Part shown: in pieces, positions 51,177 to 60,096 of the stretch | How positions within the stretch are numbered: position 1 is the first letter of the stretch | Layout of the letters: every line of letters begins with the position of its first letter | Source: Sphingomonas_D zeicaulis | Lineage (GTDB): Bacteria; Pseudomonadota; Alphaproteobacteria; Sphingomonadales; Sphingomonadaceae | Direction: 5' to 3' | DNA length: 64,000 bases | Assembly (NCBI RefSeq): GCF_050433225.1 | Contig: NZ_JBNPXQ010000010.1 | Span: forward strand, 103,996 to 167,995 | The notes under the pieces: generated by a model | The model's database searches: none | What the model was told of the DNA's origin: nothing | What the model saw: the letters and a program-made list of their open reading frames with translations, nothing else | Position numbers and translations under genes: made by a program

Positions 51177-54143
51177 TCAGGGCTTCGGTGCCGGTGCGCC
51201 GGCGTCGAGATGGTCCCAGTTGAGGATGGTGTTGAAGCCGAGCATGTAATTGCCCTGCGTCTGCGATCGCCAGAAGGGCCTGAGCGCGAACAGCACCATA
51301 TGGCCCTTGCCGCTCGGCAGGTCGACCACCAGCGGCTTGTCGCTGAGCGCATCGCCGCCCGAGAGCAGCCCGCTGAGCAGCATGTCGCTCGACTTGGTGG
51401 GGAAGGACATCACGACGCGCGGCAACTGGGTCGGCTCGGCACCAAAGGCGCGCGACGCGGGCTGCTGGGTCGGGCCATGGTCCACCGGAGCAACGGCGAC
51501 GGGCTCGCTCACGCCCGGAGCCCAAGGCGAGAGCGGGGCGGACGCGACGTTCGGTGTCAGGTTCTGCGCCAGCCGCGCACCCGCCGAATTCGGATCGATG
51601 GCGCCGCCGCCCCGGCTCTCGCCGCGCGAAATGTTCAGAACCGGCGCCTGCGAGAAGTAGACCGGCATTTCCTTCTGGGCGTAGCCATAGACGATCGGGC
51701 TCTTCTGATCGACGATCACGCCGCGCATGACCGAACCCTTGTTGTAGAGTTCGGGCGGGGTCGTGACGGTAACACCCGGCGTCAGGCCGAACGCCGAGAG
51801 CATCTCGACGGTCGAACCGTCGGCAAGCAGCGTGCCGCCGCCTTGGACGAAGCTGCGCAACGCCTCCAGACCCTCGCCGCCGAGGCCGCCGCGAATATCG
51901 TCGGCCGAATCGAGATTGCCCAGGTTCGGGGTCAGCGCGGTCTTCTTGTAGGGTATCGGATCGGCGCCGTTCACCGGCAGGCCGACGAACTGCTCGCGCG
52001 CGGCGACCGCCACGGTCGGATAGATCAGCACATCATATTTGGCGCGCAGGTTTGGCCGCTGCTTCAGCGTGGTGTCGGCGAAATAATCGTAGGGGATGCC
52101 ATATTTGTCGAGCGCCAGGCGCCACCAGCCCTCGTCCTGCGTGCGCAGCCAGGAATGGACATAGGCGATGCGCGGCGCGGTCAGCACATGGCTGGCGACC
52201 GCGGGCGCGGCGGCCAGCGCCTCGCCCTTCACACCCAGGCTGCGTGCGAGCTGATCGACCGCACCGCGATTGGCGTTCGGCAGAATGAAGCTGCCCGCGG
52301 CATAACGCCGGCCATTAGCCTCGAACGGCGCGTCCGCCGCCAGCATGCGTACGCCCTTCAGCTTGAAGCGCAGCGACACCAGCGCATTGTCGCCGGTATG
52401 ATCGAACACGATCACCGGGCCGGTGCCGGTCACGCCGCCGGCGAGCGGGATCTCGCCCGCAATCGGCGCAAGCGCCTGCGAGAAGACGGCCGGATCCTTG
52501 ATCGTCTTCATCTCGACGTTGCGCATATAGTGCATCGTCCAGCCGGTATCGTCATAGGGACGCGGGTTGGACGCCGGATAGTTCTGCACGCTGAAATACA
52601 TGTCGAGCAATGTGCGGTAGGGCTGGTCGGCGCGGATCACATAGTCGCCGGCCGCCACCTGCACGCCGCCCGCAGTGAAGGCCTGCGTCGCCGTGCTGAT
52701 TTCGACGCCCTGGCGGACGAGCGTGTTGAGCATGTCGATCGCGTTGTCCGGCGCGTGCTGCGCGGCGGGGACGACATAGGCGTTGACCGCACCGGTCCGG
52801 CCGATCTCCACCGCATTGCGGTTCTTGATCCAGTAGTTTTCGAGATAGGTCGCGCGATCGTCCGCCACCTTGTTCAGCGCGAACAGGATCGCCGACTGCT
52901 GGATGTTGACGTTGTTGCGCGGCCCCCAGTCGACCGAGGGCAGCGGCGGGTTGGGGCGATACCATTCCTTGCTGGTCGTCGCCGCCGGCATCTTCAGGCC
53001 CTTGGTGATCTCGGGGCCGTAGCTCTGCACCTCGTAGAAGCGGCCGAAGCCGTTGTGGGTCTGCGCCACCCAGAACAGATAATTGGGGACCCAGCCGTCA
53101 TAAAAGCCGCCGGTCCATACGCCCGGCACGCCGCGCTTGGTCAGTTCGGTGACTTCGGTCTCGGCCAACAGCCACCATTCGCCCGGCTGGATCGGATCGA
53201 GCTGTGGGTTATAGGGGCCGCCGCCGGTCGACGCATAGAGATAGGCGACCGATTCATGGAGGTCGTGCAGCACGGTCGGGTGCCAGTCGAGCACGCCCTT
53301 GGTCACGTTTTGGGTGAGCTTCAGCGCCTGTCCCATGCCGTCGCGATTGTTGTCATGCGCGACATAATGGCCCCAATACATGAAGGGCGGCTTGGGCTTG
53401 CCGGTCTTCTTGCCATAATAATAGGTATCCACCAGCCGTTCGCGACCGTCGACTTCGACCACCGGGGTGATGAAGGTGATCACATTCTCGCGGACATTCT
53501 TGATGAACGGCGTTTCCTCGACAGCGAGGCGGAAGGCCAGTTCGATCAGCGTCTCGGGCCCGCCGGTCTCGGACGAGTGGAGACCGGAGGTCAGCCAGTA
53601 GATTGGCTTGGCGATCTTGATGATCTCGGCGGCCTTCGCGGCATCGGTGCGGCGCGGATCGCCGAGCGCGGCGAGTTGCGCCTTGTACTGATCGAGATTG
53701 GCGATCGTCGCCTCGTCGGCAATGGCGAGGACGACCTGCTCGCGCCCTTCCTCGGTGGTGCCGAGCGTCATCAGCTTCACCCGTTTCGAGGTGCGGGCGA
53801 GCTCGCGATAATAGCGGTGGATGTCGGCGGCATAGGTGAGCTCGCCGGGGGTGCCGGGAATGCGGCCGAAGAATTTGAGCGGCGACGGCACCGTATCCGA
53901 CGCCGGCATATGATCGACCAACTCGGTGGTGAAGCGCTTGTCGACGAGATGCTGCGCGATCAGCTTCGTATATTCGGCGTCCTGCGGCTGGGTCAGCGGC
54001 GTCAGGCCAGAGGGGACGGGCGCGCCCGCCGGTCCGAGCGTGGCTGGCGTCGGTGCCTGGTTCTGGGACTGCGCCCGGGCCGGCAGCGCCGACAACATGG
54101 TCGCGGCAAGCGCCGCGGACGTGATCGAATGACGGACGCGCAT
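51177..54143 (-). CDS. Secreted M14-family zinc carboxypeptidase-like protein
   Basis: A 988-residue exported protein with signal peptide (ITSAALAATMLSALPARAQ). The M14 zinc site is visible as H-x2-E in SGLHSSETGGPE (His189, Glu192) and a later His in the LHDLHES region; further on are glutamine amidotransferase-like and beta domains typical of the long sphingomonad/xanthomonad members. It should trim peptides in the periplasm or outside. ATG 54143 follows AGAGGA. It is encoded downstream of a TonB receptor (54259) on the same strand and likely works with it in peptide use. Confidence 0.88.
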   Translation of the reverse strand: MRVRHSITSAALAATMLSALPARAQSQNQAPTPATLGPAGAPVPSGLTPLTQPQDAEYTKLIAQHLVDKRFTTELVDHMPASDTVPSPLKFFGRIPGTPGELTYAADIHRYYRELARTSKRVKLMTLGTTEEGREQVVLAIADEATIANLDQYKAQLAALGDPRRTDAAKAAEIIKIAKPIYWLTSGLHSSETGGPETLIELAFRLAVEETPFIKNVRENVITFITPVVEVDGRERLVDTYYYGKKTGKPKPPFMYWGHYVAHDNNRDGMGQALKLTQNVTKGVLDWHPTVLHDLHESVAYLYASTGGGPYNPQLDPIQPGEWWLLAETEVTELTKRGVPGVWTGGFYDGWVPNYLFWVAQTHNGFGRFYEVQSYGPEITKGLKMPAATTSKEWYRPNPPLPSVDWGPRNNVNIQQSAILFALNKVADDRATYLENYWIKNRNAVEIGRTGAVNAYVVPAAQHAPDNAIDMLNTLVRQGVEISTATQAFTAGGVQVAAGDYVIRADQPYRTLLDMYFSVQNYPASNPRPYDDTGWTMHYMRNVEMKTIKDPAVFSQALAPIAGEIPLAGGVTGTGPVIVFDHTGDNALVSLRFKLKGVRMLAADAPFEANGRRYAAGSFILPNANRGAVDQLARSLGVKGEALAAAPAVASHVLTAPRIAYVHSWLRTQDEGWWRLALDKYGIPYDYFADTTLKQRPNLRAKYDVLIYPTVAVAAREQFVGLPVNGADPIPYKKTALTPNLGNLDSADDIRGGLGGEGLEALRSFVQGGGTLLADGSTVEMLSAFGLTPGVTVTTPPELYNKGSVMRGVIVDQKSPIVYGYAQKEMPVYFSQAPVLNISRGESRGGGAIDPNSAGARLAQNLTPNVASAPLSPWAPGVSEPVAVAPVDHGPTQQPASRAFGAEPTQLPRVVMSFPTKSSDMLLSGLLSGGDALSDKPLVVDLPSGKGHMVLFALRPFWRSQTQGNYMLGFNTILNWDHLDAGAPAPKP

Positions 54144-54258
54144 CGAGAATCCTCTGCCTTGAAAGGTTGAATTCGTCTGGTCTTGATGCCCGGCGCGCCG
54201 CGCCCGCCGTGCGATGACCGCCGGTGCCCATATGGGCACCGGCGGCATCATCTGGAGA

Positions 54259-56805
54259 TCAGCGGAACTTGACAGTCGCCTGCACGCCAATGACGCGCGG
54301 CTGCGTCACCTGCGCGAAATTCGGGCGGATTAGCGTGCCGTTGTAGCGATAGGAAAGCTGCGTCGCGCTCGCCTGGCCGTTGGTGAGCCCGGTGAGGCCC
54401 ACCTTGTTGAACACATTATTCGCGAACAGGTAGATGCCCCAGCGGCCCTCGTCCTTCTCAAGGCCCAGGCGCAGGCCCACCGTGGCAAAGCCGGGCAGGG
54501 TGTAGAGCGCCTCGCCGCCCGGCAGGCCAGCCGGGCCATTGGGATAGGCCGCCGCGTAGCGTGCCAGATCATAGGTGGTCAGCGACTTGCTGCGATACGC
54601 GATGTCGGCATGGGTGATGATCTGCAGGTCATCCTCGAGCGGGATGAGGTAGTCCGCAGACCCCTGGATCGTCCATTTCGGCGAATAGGGGATGCGATCG
54701 CCATCGCGGCCCGCAGCGATCGTCGCACATCCGGTCGTGCCGGGAATGAACGGGATCGGGCACTGGGTGATGCCGCTCGGCAGCGACTGGTCGCCGCGCA
54801 GCTTGGCATCGATATAGCTGCCGGATACCCGCAGCGAGAGCCCGTCGAGCGGGAAGAAGGAGGTATCGAGTTCGACGCCACGGATGCGCGCGGGGCTGGA
54901 ACTGTTGGTGATGAAGCCGAAAGCGTTGTTGAAGCTCGCAGAGATCTGCATGTCGTCCCAGTCCATCTGGAACGCGTCGATGTTGACGACCACCTTGCGG
55001 TCAAACCAGGAGGTCTTGGCGCCGATTTCATAGGCCCACACGGAGTCCGAAGAATAGACCGCGGCATAGCTCGGCAGACCGAGCGTCTGGTTCACGCCGC
55101 CCGGGCGATAGCCCTGCGCCGCCGTGGCATAGAGCATGAAGTCACGGTTGAACTTATAGTTCGCACCGAACTTCAGCAGCGTGCCATTCTCGTCGCCGCT
55201 GGTGGTCAGTTCGGCCTGGCGGGAGTTGCCTGCGATGTAGCTCGGCACCAGCACTGCCGAGGTCGTGTCCTTCATATATTTGAAGTAGCGGCCGCCCGCG
55301 GTGACGCTCAGCGCATCGGTGATGTCCCACGTCGCCTCGGCGAAGCCGGCGATCTGTTCCAGCCGGTCGTCGATCGTGCGGTCGAGGCCGGTGAAGTTGG
55401 TGCCGACGATGTAGGTGTTGCCGGTCGCGAAGCCGTTGGGATAGTTCTGCAGGCCGGTGACCGGATCAGACCGCTCGAGGATCGAGCGCGTATAGTTCTT
55501 GCGGTAGCTGTGGTAGAAACCCACCGTCCACTTGAACGCATAGCGATCGTCGGCGAGCCGGACTTCTTCGGTGTTGGTCTTGTTCGACTGCGGCTGGTAG
55601 GTGGACTGGATACCATAGCTGTTGACCAGATTCTGGTAGCCTGCGCCGTTACAGGTCGTGTTGACGAGGTAGCCAGCCTGGCAATCCGCCAGATAGCGGC
55701 TGTAGCCCGGAATGGCGGTGCCCGCGCCGGTATAGGTCGGCACCAGCCCGCCGGTCTGGTTGATGCTCTGATAGCGCGAGAAATAGTTCGTATAGTCGAA
55801 GCTGTATTTGAGGTTGCGTTCCGAATAGGATGCCGTCGCGGTCAGCGTGGCGAAACCGACATCCCAGTTCAGCGTCGCGGCTGCGAGCTTCAGTTCGTCT
55901 TCCTGCGGCTGCCGGATCAGCAGCGACTGATCGTAACGCTTGTTGGTCAGCAGATATTCGGAGTAGTTCCAGTCCGAGCGGGCGCCGGTACGGTTCTGGT
56001 ACACGCCGAGCAGGTCGAGCGTGACATCCTCGACCGGCTTGATCCGCACCGTCAATCGGCCGCCATAGCTCTCGGTACCGTTGATGTCCTTGAAGCCGAG
56101 TACGCTGTTGTCGATGAAGCCGGCGCCCTTCTCATAGAAGCCGACCACGCGCGCGCCGATCTTGTCCTCGATGATCGGCACGTTGACCATGCCGTTCATC
56201 TGATAGCCCAGCGATCCGCCGGCGCCGTCGATGAACGTCACTTGCGCGTCGACCGCGCCTTCGTAGCGATCCAGCTTGGGCTTGGCGAAGATGATGCGGA
56301 TGGTGCCGCCCATCGAGCTCGCGCCATAGAGCGTGCCCTGCGGACCGCGCAGCACCTCGGCGCGCTCGACGTCGAACAGGCGCAGGCCCGGCAGCGTGCC
56401 GCCCGCGTCGTTGGAGACGCCGCCGGTGCCGCTCAGCGGAACCTCGTCATAATAGAGGCCGACCAGCGGTTCGCCGGTCGCGTAGAGGTTGCGGATGATG
56501 ACGCGGCTGCCGCCGTTTGAGCTCTCGTTGATGACGAGGCTGGGAGCGACGCGACCGAGCGAATTGGAGTCGGTGATGTTCTGCCGCACGAGCGACTCCG
56601 AACTCACCGCGGAGATCGAAATCGGCGTTTCCTGGATGCTCGTCGCACGCTTCAGCGCGGTGACGATGATATCACCGCCGCCCTGCTCGACGGCCTCGGA
56701 TTGTGGCGCCTCGGTCGTCTGCGCATGCAGCGCGGTAGCCGTGCTAAGCAACGATACTCCGAGCAGGATGCCTGCTCGGCGAAACGGAAACGAAACATCG
56801 ATCAT
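54259..56805 (-). CDS. TonB-dependent outer-membrane receptor (peptidase-linked)
   Basis: An 848-residue receptor: signal peptide ending in LSTATALHAQ, TonB-box-like DIIVTALKR, plug domain with VERAEVLRGPQGTLYGASSM and a barrel ending in IGVQATVKFR. It precedes the M14 peptidase gene by 115 bp on the same strand, suggesting co-transcription and import of peptides or peptidase products. Divergent from an Lrp/AsnC regulator gene, the usual arrangement for local control. Confidence 0.93.
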   Translation of the reverse strand: MIDVSFPFRRAGILLGVSLLSTATALHAQTTEAPQSEAVEQGGGDIIVTALKRATSIQETPISISAVSSESLVRQNITDSNSLGRVAPSLVINESSNGGSRVIIRNLYATGEPLVGLYYDEVPLSGTGGVSNDAGGTLPGLRLFDVERAEVLRGPQGTLYGASSMGGTIRIIFAKPKLDRYEGAVDAQVTFIDGAGGSLGYQMNGMVNVPIIEDKIGARVVGFYEKGAGFIDNSVLGFKDINGTESYGGRLTVRIKPVEDVTLDLLGVYQNRTGARSDWNYSEYLLTNKRYDQSLLIRQPQEDELKLAAATLNWDVGFATLTATASYSERNLKYSFDYTNYFSRYQSINQTGGLVPTYTGAGTAIPGYSRYLADCQAGYLVNTTCNGAGYQNLVNSYGIQSTYQPQSNKTNTEEVRLADDRYAFKWTVGFYHSYRKNYTRSILERSDPVTGLQNYPNGFATGNTYIVGTNFTGLDRTIDDRLEQIAGFAEATWDITDALSVTAGGRYFKYMKDTTSAVLVPSYIAGNSRQAELTTSGDENGTLLKFGANYKFNRDFMLYATAAQGYRPGGVNQTLGLPSYAAVYSSDSVWAYEIGAKTSWFDRKVVVNIDAFQMDWDDMQISASFNNAFGFITNSSSPARIRGVELDTSFFPLDGLSLRVSGSYIDAKLRGDQSLPSGITQCPIPFIPGTTGCATIAAGRDGDRIPYSPKWTIQGSADYLIPLEDDLQIITHADIAYRSKSLTTYDLARYAAAYPNGPAGLPGGEALYTLPGFATVGLRLGLEKDEGRWGIYLFANNVFNKVGLTGLTNGQASATQLSYRYNGTLIRPNFAQVTQPRVIGVQATVKFR

Positions 56806-57165
56806 AATTGGTCAGCGCCCCCTTGTTGTAACGGGACGAACCTGGCGCCCCGCACCATGCCCGATCATCGGCGAGGCCCTTGCCCCTGCCGACATCGTCG
56901 CCTTCCTGCCCCCACGAGGGATGCGGCCTCGTGCCGCGTCCTGTAACCAATGAGAAACCGAACTGACATTTAACGCAACACTAAAATAATATGTTTGAAT
57001 GCTAAAATATGGTCATATTGCGCTACGGATTGAGTGATTTGCAGCAGAATGAACCACGGCACAGCGGGGCGGCACGGCTGATGGATTCGACCCCCTGCCG
57101 GGCGCCTTGATACCGCGCGCATCCAGGCTATGAATTGCTGGTCCGGCGGGAGGGAATCTCCACTT
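56806..57165. promoter_or_regulatory. Divergent promoter region of receptor and Lrp-like regulator
   Basis: A 360-bp region without a gene. Positions 56955-57040 are strikingly AT-rich for this genome (for example AACACTAAAATAATATGTTT), as expected for promoters and Lrp-type binding sites. No unambiguous operator was identified. Confidence 0.5.
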
Positions 57166-57696
57166 ATGACCGCAAAGCTCGACTCCTTTGATCTGCGGAT
57201 CCTTCGGACGCTCTCACGAGATGGCCGTATCAGTTGGCGCGATCTTGCCGACGCGATCGGCCTGTCGCTGACACCGACGATGCGGCGCGTGCGACGGCTG
57301 GAAGACGAAGGTTATATCCTGGGCTATGCCGCGCTGCTGGACGAGCGGAGGCTGGCAGGGCAAATCGAGGCGCTGATCTCGATCAGCCTCGATCGGCAGT
57401 CTGGCGCGGCGCTGCTGAGCTTCGAGGACAGCATCTGCGCAATGCAGGAGGTTACTGACTGTTTCGAGGTGACCGGAGACCATGATTATCTGCTGCGCGT
57501 CGTCGTCACCGATCTGGATCACTACCAGAGCATGCTCAGCGCGCTCTCCCGCATTCCGATGCTGTCGCGTATAAACTCCAGCTTCGTGTTGAAGACGGTG
57601 CTCCGCCGCGCGTCGCTCTTCGCAGGCGTCGAAGCTGGCCATCCTCCCGAACTGGATCGCGGCATCGCCGCACCGACCTCGATCGATCCGAACTGA
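57166..57696 (+). CDS. Lrp/AsnC-family transcriptional regulator
   Basis: A 176-residue regulator: N-terminal helix-turn-helix (LRTLSRDGRISWRDLADAIG, about 12-45) and a C-terminal RAM effector domain (CFEVTGDHDYLLRVVVTDL). ATG 57166 follows GGAGGG. It is divergent from the TonB receptor/M14 peptidase pair, so it probably senses an amino acid released from peptides and controls that pair and itself. Confidence 0.9.
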   Translation: MTAKLDSFDLRILRTLSRDGRISWRDLADAIGLSLTPTMRRVRRLEDEGYILGYAALLDERRLAGQIEALISISLDRQSGAALLSFEDSICAMQEVTDCFEVTGDHDYLLRVVVTDLDHYQSMLSALSRIPMLSRINSSFVLKTVLRRASLFAGVEAGHPPELDRGIAAPTSIDPN

Positions 57697-57734
57697 GCCG
57701 CCTCGTCAATTCACCGCGCGATCCTGGTCCGCCG

Positions 57735-58165
57735 AATAGTTCACGCAGCGCGCGGCGCGTCAGCTTGCCGGAGGGGGTCTTGGGCAGCGCGCCGATGAAG
57801 GCGATCGACTTGGGCAGCTTGAGCCCGGCGAGGCGGCGGGGGATCAGTCTTCCGGCTACGGCAGCACGCGCATCAATGTCGCTGATGTGCTCTGCATAGG
57901 CACGGCGCAGTGCATCATCGATATCGTCGATGCCGAACGCATAGCGCAGCGAATGGCGCGCGACGAACAGATGATCGCACGCGCCGACCAGCGAGAAAAA
58001 GAAGAGCAGCGGGTCGATCGGGCGGAACAGACTTTCCGCGCGGCCCTGTTCGAGGATGGACGCCTGCGCAGCGGCCAACGGACGGGTCAAGCGCTCGGAG
58101 GTGAAGCGCGTGGTTTCGGCATCGGTTTCCACCGCCAGCGCTGCGGCCGGCCGGACGGTGCGCAA
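57735..58165 (-). pseudogene. Chimeric remnant: TetR-type C-terminus joined to an acyl-CoA ligase C-terminus
   Basis: In one continuous minus-strand frame, residues 1-97 resemble the ligand domain of a TetR regulator (IDPLLFFFSLVGACDHLFVA). The following part is the end of an AMP-forming acyl-CoA ligase (LKLPKSIAFIGALPKTPSGK followed by LTRRALREL). Neither has its N-terminal functional domain. The frame then runs antisense into the Lrp-like gene. The join is best explained by a deletion fusing two decayed genes. Confidence 0.65.
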
Positions 58166-58180
58166 CGGCAGGCGCTGATC

Positions 58181-58600
58181 CGCGGCGGTCGCCTACCTCG
58201 ATCCGGCGATGCGCGTGAATCTGCGGGTCGAAACGCATGCGCAGATGATCGTCGCCGGGCCGTGCGGGGGCGACGGATCGCCGAACAGCCAGCGCTGGTT
58301 TTTCGGCGATCATGAACTGGCGCCGGGCGCGCAGGCGGCCAGCGACGCCGACACTCTGGCGCATGCCAGGCCCGCAGGCACCACCTCGTACCATCCGGTC
58401 GGCACCTGCGCGACGGGGCGGGTGCCGCCGCAGTGGTCGACCCGCAGCTGCGCGTCCATGGGGTGGCCGGGTTGCGCGTTGTTGATGCCAGCATCATGCT
58501 GCGCATCGTTTCGGGCAACACCAACGAGCCCACCATCGCGATCGCGGAGAAAGCGAGCGACATGATCCTGGGGAAGGGCGCGTTGGGAGCGGTGGCCTAG
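58181..58600 (+). pseudogene. GMC-type oxidoreductase remnant with internal deletion and frameshift
   Basis: The plus strand carries pieces of a choline/alcohol dehydrogenase-type flavoenzyme: AYLDPAMRVNLRVETHAQ, a break, then AGTTSYHPVGTCATG. In another frame follow VVDPQLRVHGVAGLRVVDAS and SGNTNEPTIAIAEKASDMIL, ending with TAG at 58598-58600. The FAD-binding N-terminus is absent. The stop overlaps that of the GH28 gene on the other strand. Confidence 0.75.
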
Positions 58601-59976
58601 CTGCTGACCACCGCCGCCGGCGCGCCGTTCACGTTCACATTCTCCAGCGTCAGCCGTTCCACGCCGCGCGCGATCAACTGGCTGCGCTTGGCATCCTGCA
58701 AAGTCACGTCGATGTCGCGCAGTGTGAAGTCTGAAATCACGGTGGTGGCATTGGACGAAATATTGCCGAAGCCCCGCGTCGTGCCCCGCACATCCTCGAT
58801 CAGGATGTTGCGGATCACGCCGCCGGGTGGCTGCGCCGGTACCTTGGTGCCGTGGACCAGCCGGGCGTTGACGATCAGCCCGATCGCGGGATCGTCGGCG
58901 CCGAAGGTCTTGGGGTTGGGCAGCCCGTAGAACACCTCGCCGCGATGCCAGAAGGAATAGGGCGTCGGCGCGGGCGCGAGGCGGACGCCGCGGACATGCA
59001 GCCGCTCATAGACCTGCCCCGGCGTATCCGGCCGGATCTTGAACCGGATCGTCGGGATATCGCCGACATTGGTGATCCGCTCCACCTTGATATCGCGCAT
59101 GACCGTGCCGTTGCTGCCGAAGGTGATGCAGCCGAGCCCATATTCGAACTGGCAGTCATGGATGTGGATGCGCTCGGTGGGCGGCGCCTCGGCATAGGCG
59201 GCCGCCCCCGGCCCCTGCGTGCCCTTCAGCGCGATGCAGTCATCGTCCACCGAGAAGCGACAGTGCCGCACGGTAATATCCTGGCAGCTGTCGAGATCGA
59301 TGGCGTCGCTGCTTGGCGCGCGGATCGTGTGCGGTACGTCGAAGCCGCATTTTTCGATCACGGTGCGCGTGCAGCGATAGAGGTGGAGGTTCCAGAAGGC
59401 GGCATCCTTGAACGCCACGCCGCTCACCAGCAGGTCGTCGCAATCCTGCAGGAAAGCGATCTGGGGGAAGGGATATTTGACTTCCTGACCCTCGAGCCTC
59501 TCTTTGGGGGCGGAGAAGAACATGCGCCAGAAGGGCTCGCCATGGCCGTCGAGCGTGCCGGCACCAGTGATGCGCAGCCCCTTGATGCCCTTGGCGTTGA
59601 CCAGCGCCATGCGTAGCGGTTCTGGATAGGCCTCGCAGAAGCGGCGCATCACCAGCGGATAATCTTCCAGCCGGTCGGAGCCCTTGAGCACCGCGCCCTT
59701 AGCAAGTTCGAGATGCGTGCCCTGCTTGAGGAAGATCGATCCGCTGATGAACGTGCCGGCCGGCACCACCACCGTGCCACCCCCCGCCTCGGCGCAGGCA
59801 TCGATCGCCTTCTGAATCGCTTGCGTGTTGATGGTGGCACCGTCTGCCTTCGCGCCATAGCGGGTGATCAAGAATCTCTGTGAGGGCGGCGCCGCGATGC
59901 TGGGGAAGGCCGGCAGCGCGCACAGCAGCCCGGCGGTCGGCACGTGCCTCAGAATCTCTCGCCGCGATCGTTCCAA
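58597..59976 (-). CDS. Exported glycoside hydrolase family 28 (polygalacturonase-type)
   Basis: A 459-residue right-handed beta-helix enzyme acting on pectin-type galacturonans. N-terminal Tat-like signal (SRREILRHV onward, ending PSIAA), then ITRYGAKADGATINTQAIQ typical of GH28. The catalytic region reads SSDAIDLDSC and SVDDDCIALKG, with ITFGSNG and IRFKIRPD for the usual G-H/S-G and RIK motifs; variations suggest an exo- or rhamnogalacturonan specificity. The best start is TTG 59976, after GGGGAGAGGG. It is divergent from a TonB receptor, consistent with a small polysaccharide utilisation locus. Confidence 0.85.
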   Translation of the reverse strand: MERSRREILRHVPTAGLLCALPAFPSIAAPPSQRFLITRYGAKADGATINTQAIQKAIDACAEAGGGTVVVPAGTFISGSIFLKQGTHLELAKGAVLKGSDRLEDYPLVMRRFCEAYPEPLRMALVNAKGIKGLRITGAGTLDGHGEPFWRMFFSAPKERLEGQEVKYPFPQIAFLQDCDDLLVSGVAFKDAAFWNLHLYRCTRTVIEKCGFDVPHTIRAPSSDAIDLDSCQDITVRHCRFSVDDDCIALKGTQGPGAAAYAEAPPTERIHIHDCQFEYGLGCITFGSNGTVMRDIKVERITNVGDIPTIRFKIRPDTPGQVYERLHVRGVRLAPAPTPYSFWHRGEVFYGLPNPKTFGADDPAIGLIVNARLVHGTKVPAQPPGGVIRNILIEDVRGTTRGFGNISSNATTVISDFTLRDIDVTLQDAKRSQLIARGVERLTLENVNVNGAPAAVVSS

Positions 59977-60022
59977 AGTCCCTCTCCCCTAAAAAGGCTG
60001 CATCCGATGCAGCTTTCAATCT

Positions 60023-60052
60023 TGTCTTACAGGTTATTCTGTCTTACAGGTT
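60023..60052. promoter_or_regulatory. Tandem operator-like repeat between GH28 and receptor genes
   Basis: TGTCTTACAGGTT occurs twice (60023-60035 and 60040-60052) with starts 17 bp apart. It lies in the 120-bp divergent region between the GH28 gene (-) and the TonB receptor gene (+). Likely binding sites of a sugar-acid-responsive regulator not encoded in the window. Confidence 0.6.
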
Positions 60053-60096
60053 TGTCCACCTTAGAAAGCGAAAAGCTGCATTTGGGGGAGGTATCG

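Noticed and set aside
51210..54170. 986-residue plus-strand frame opposite the M14 peptidase
   Set aside because: Arg/His/Gly-rich shadow without motifs; the minus strand has a signal peptide and zinc site.
54610..56520. 636-residue plus-strand frame opposite the second TonB receptor
   Set aside because: Shadow of a clearly functional receptor gene; no family features.
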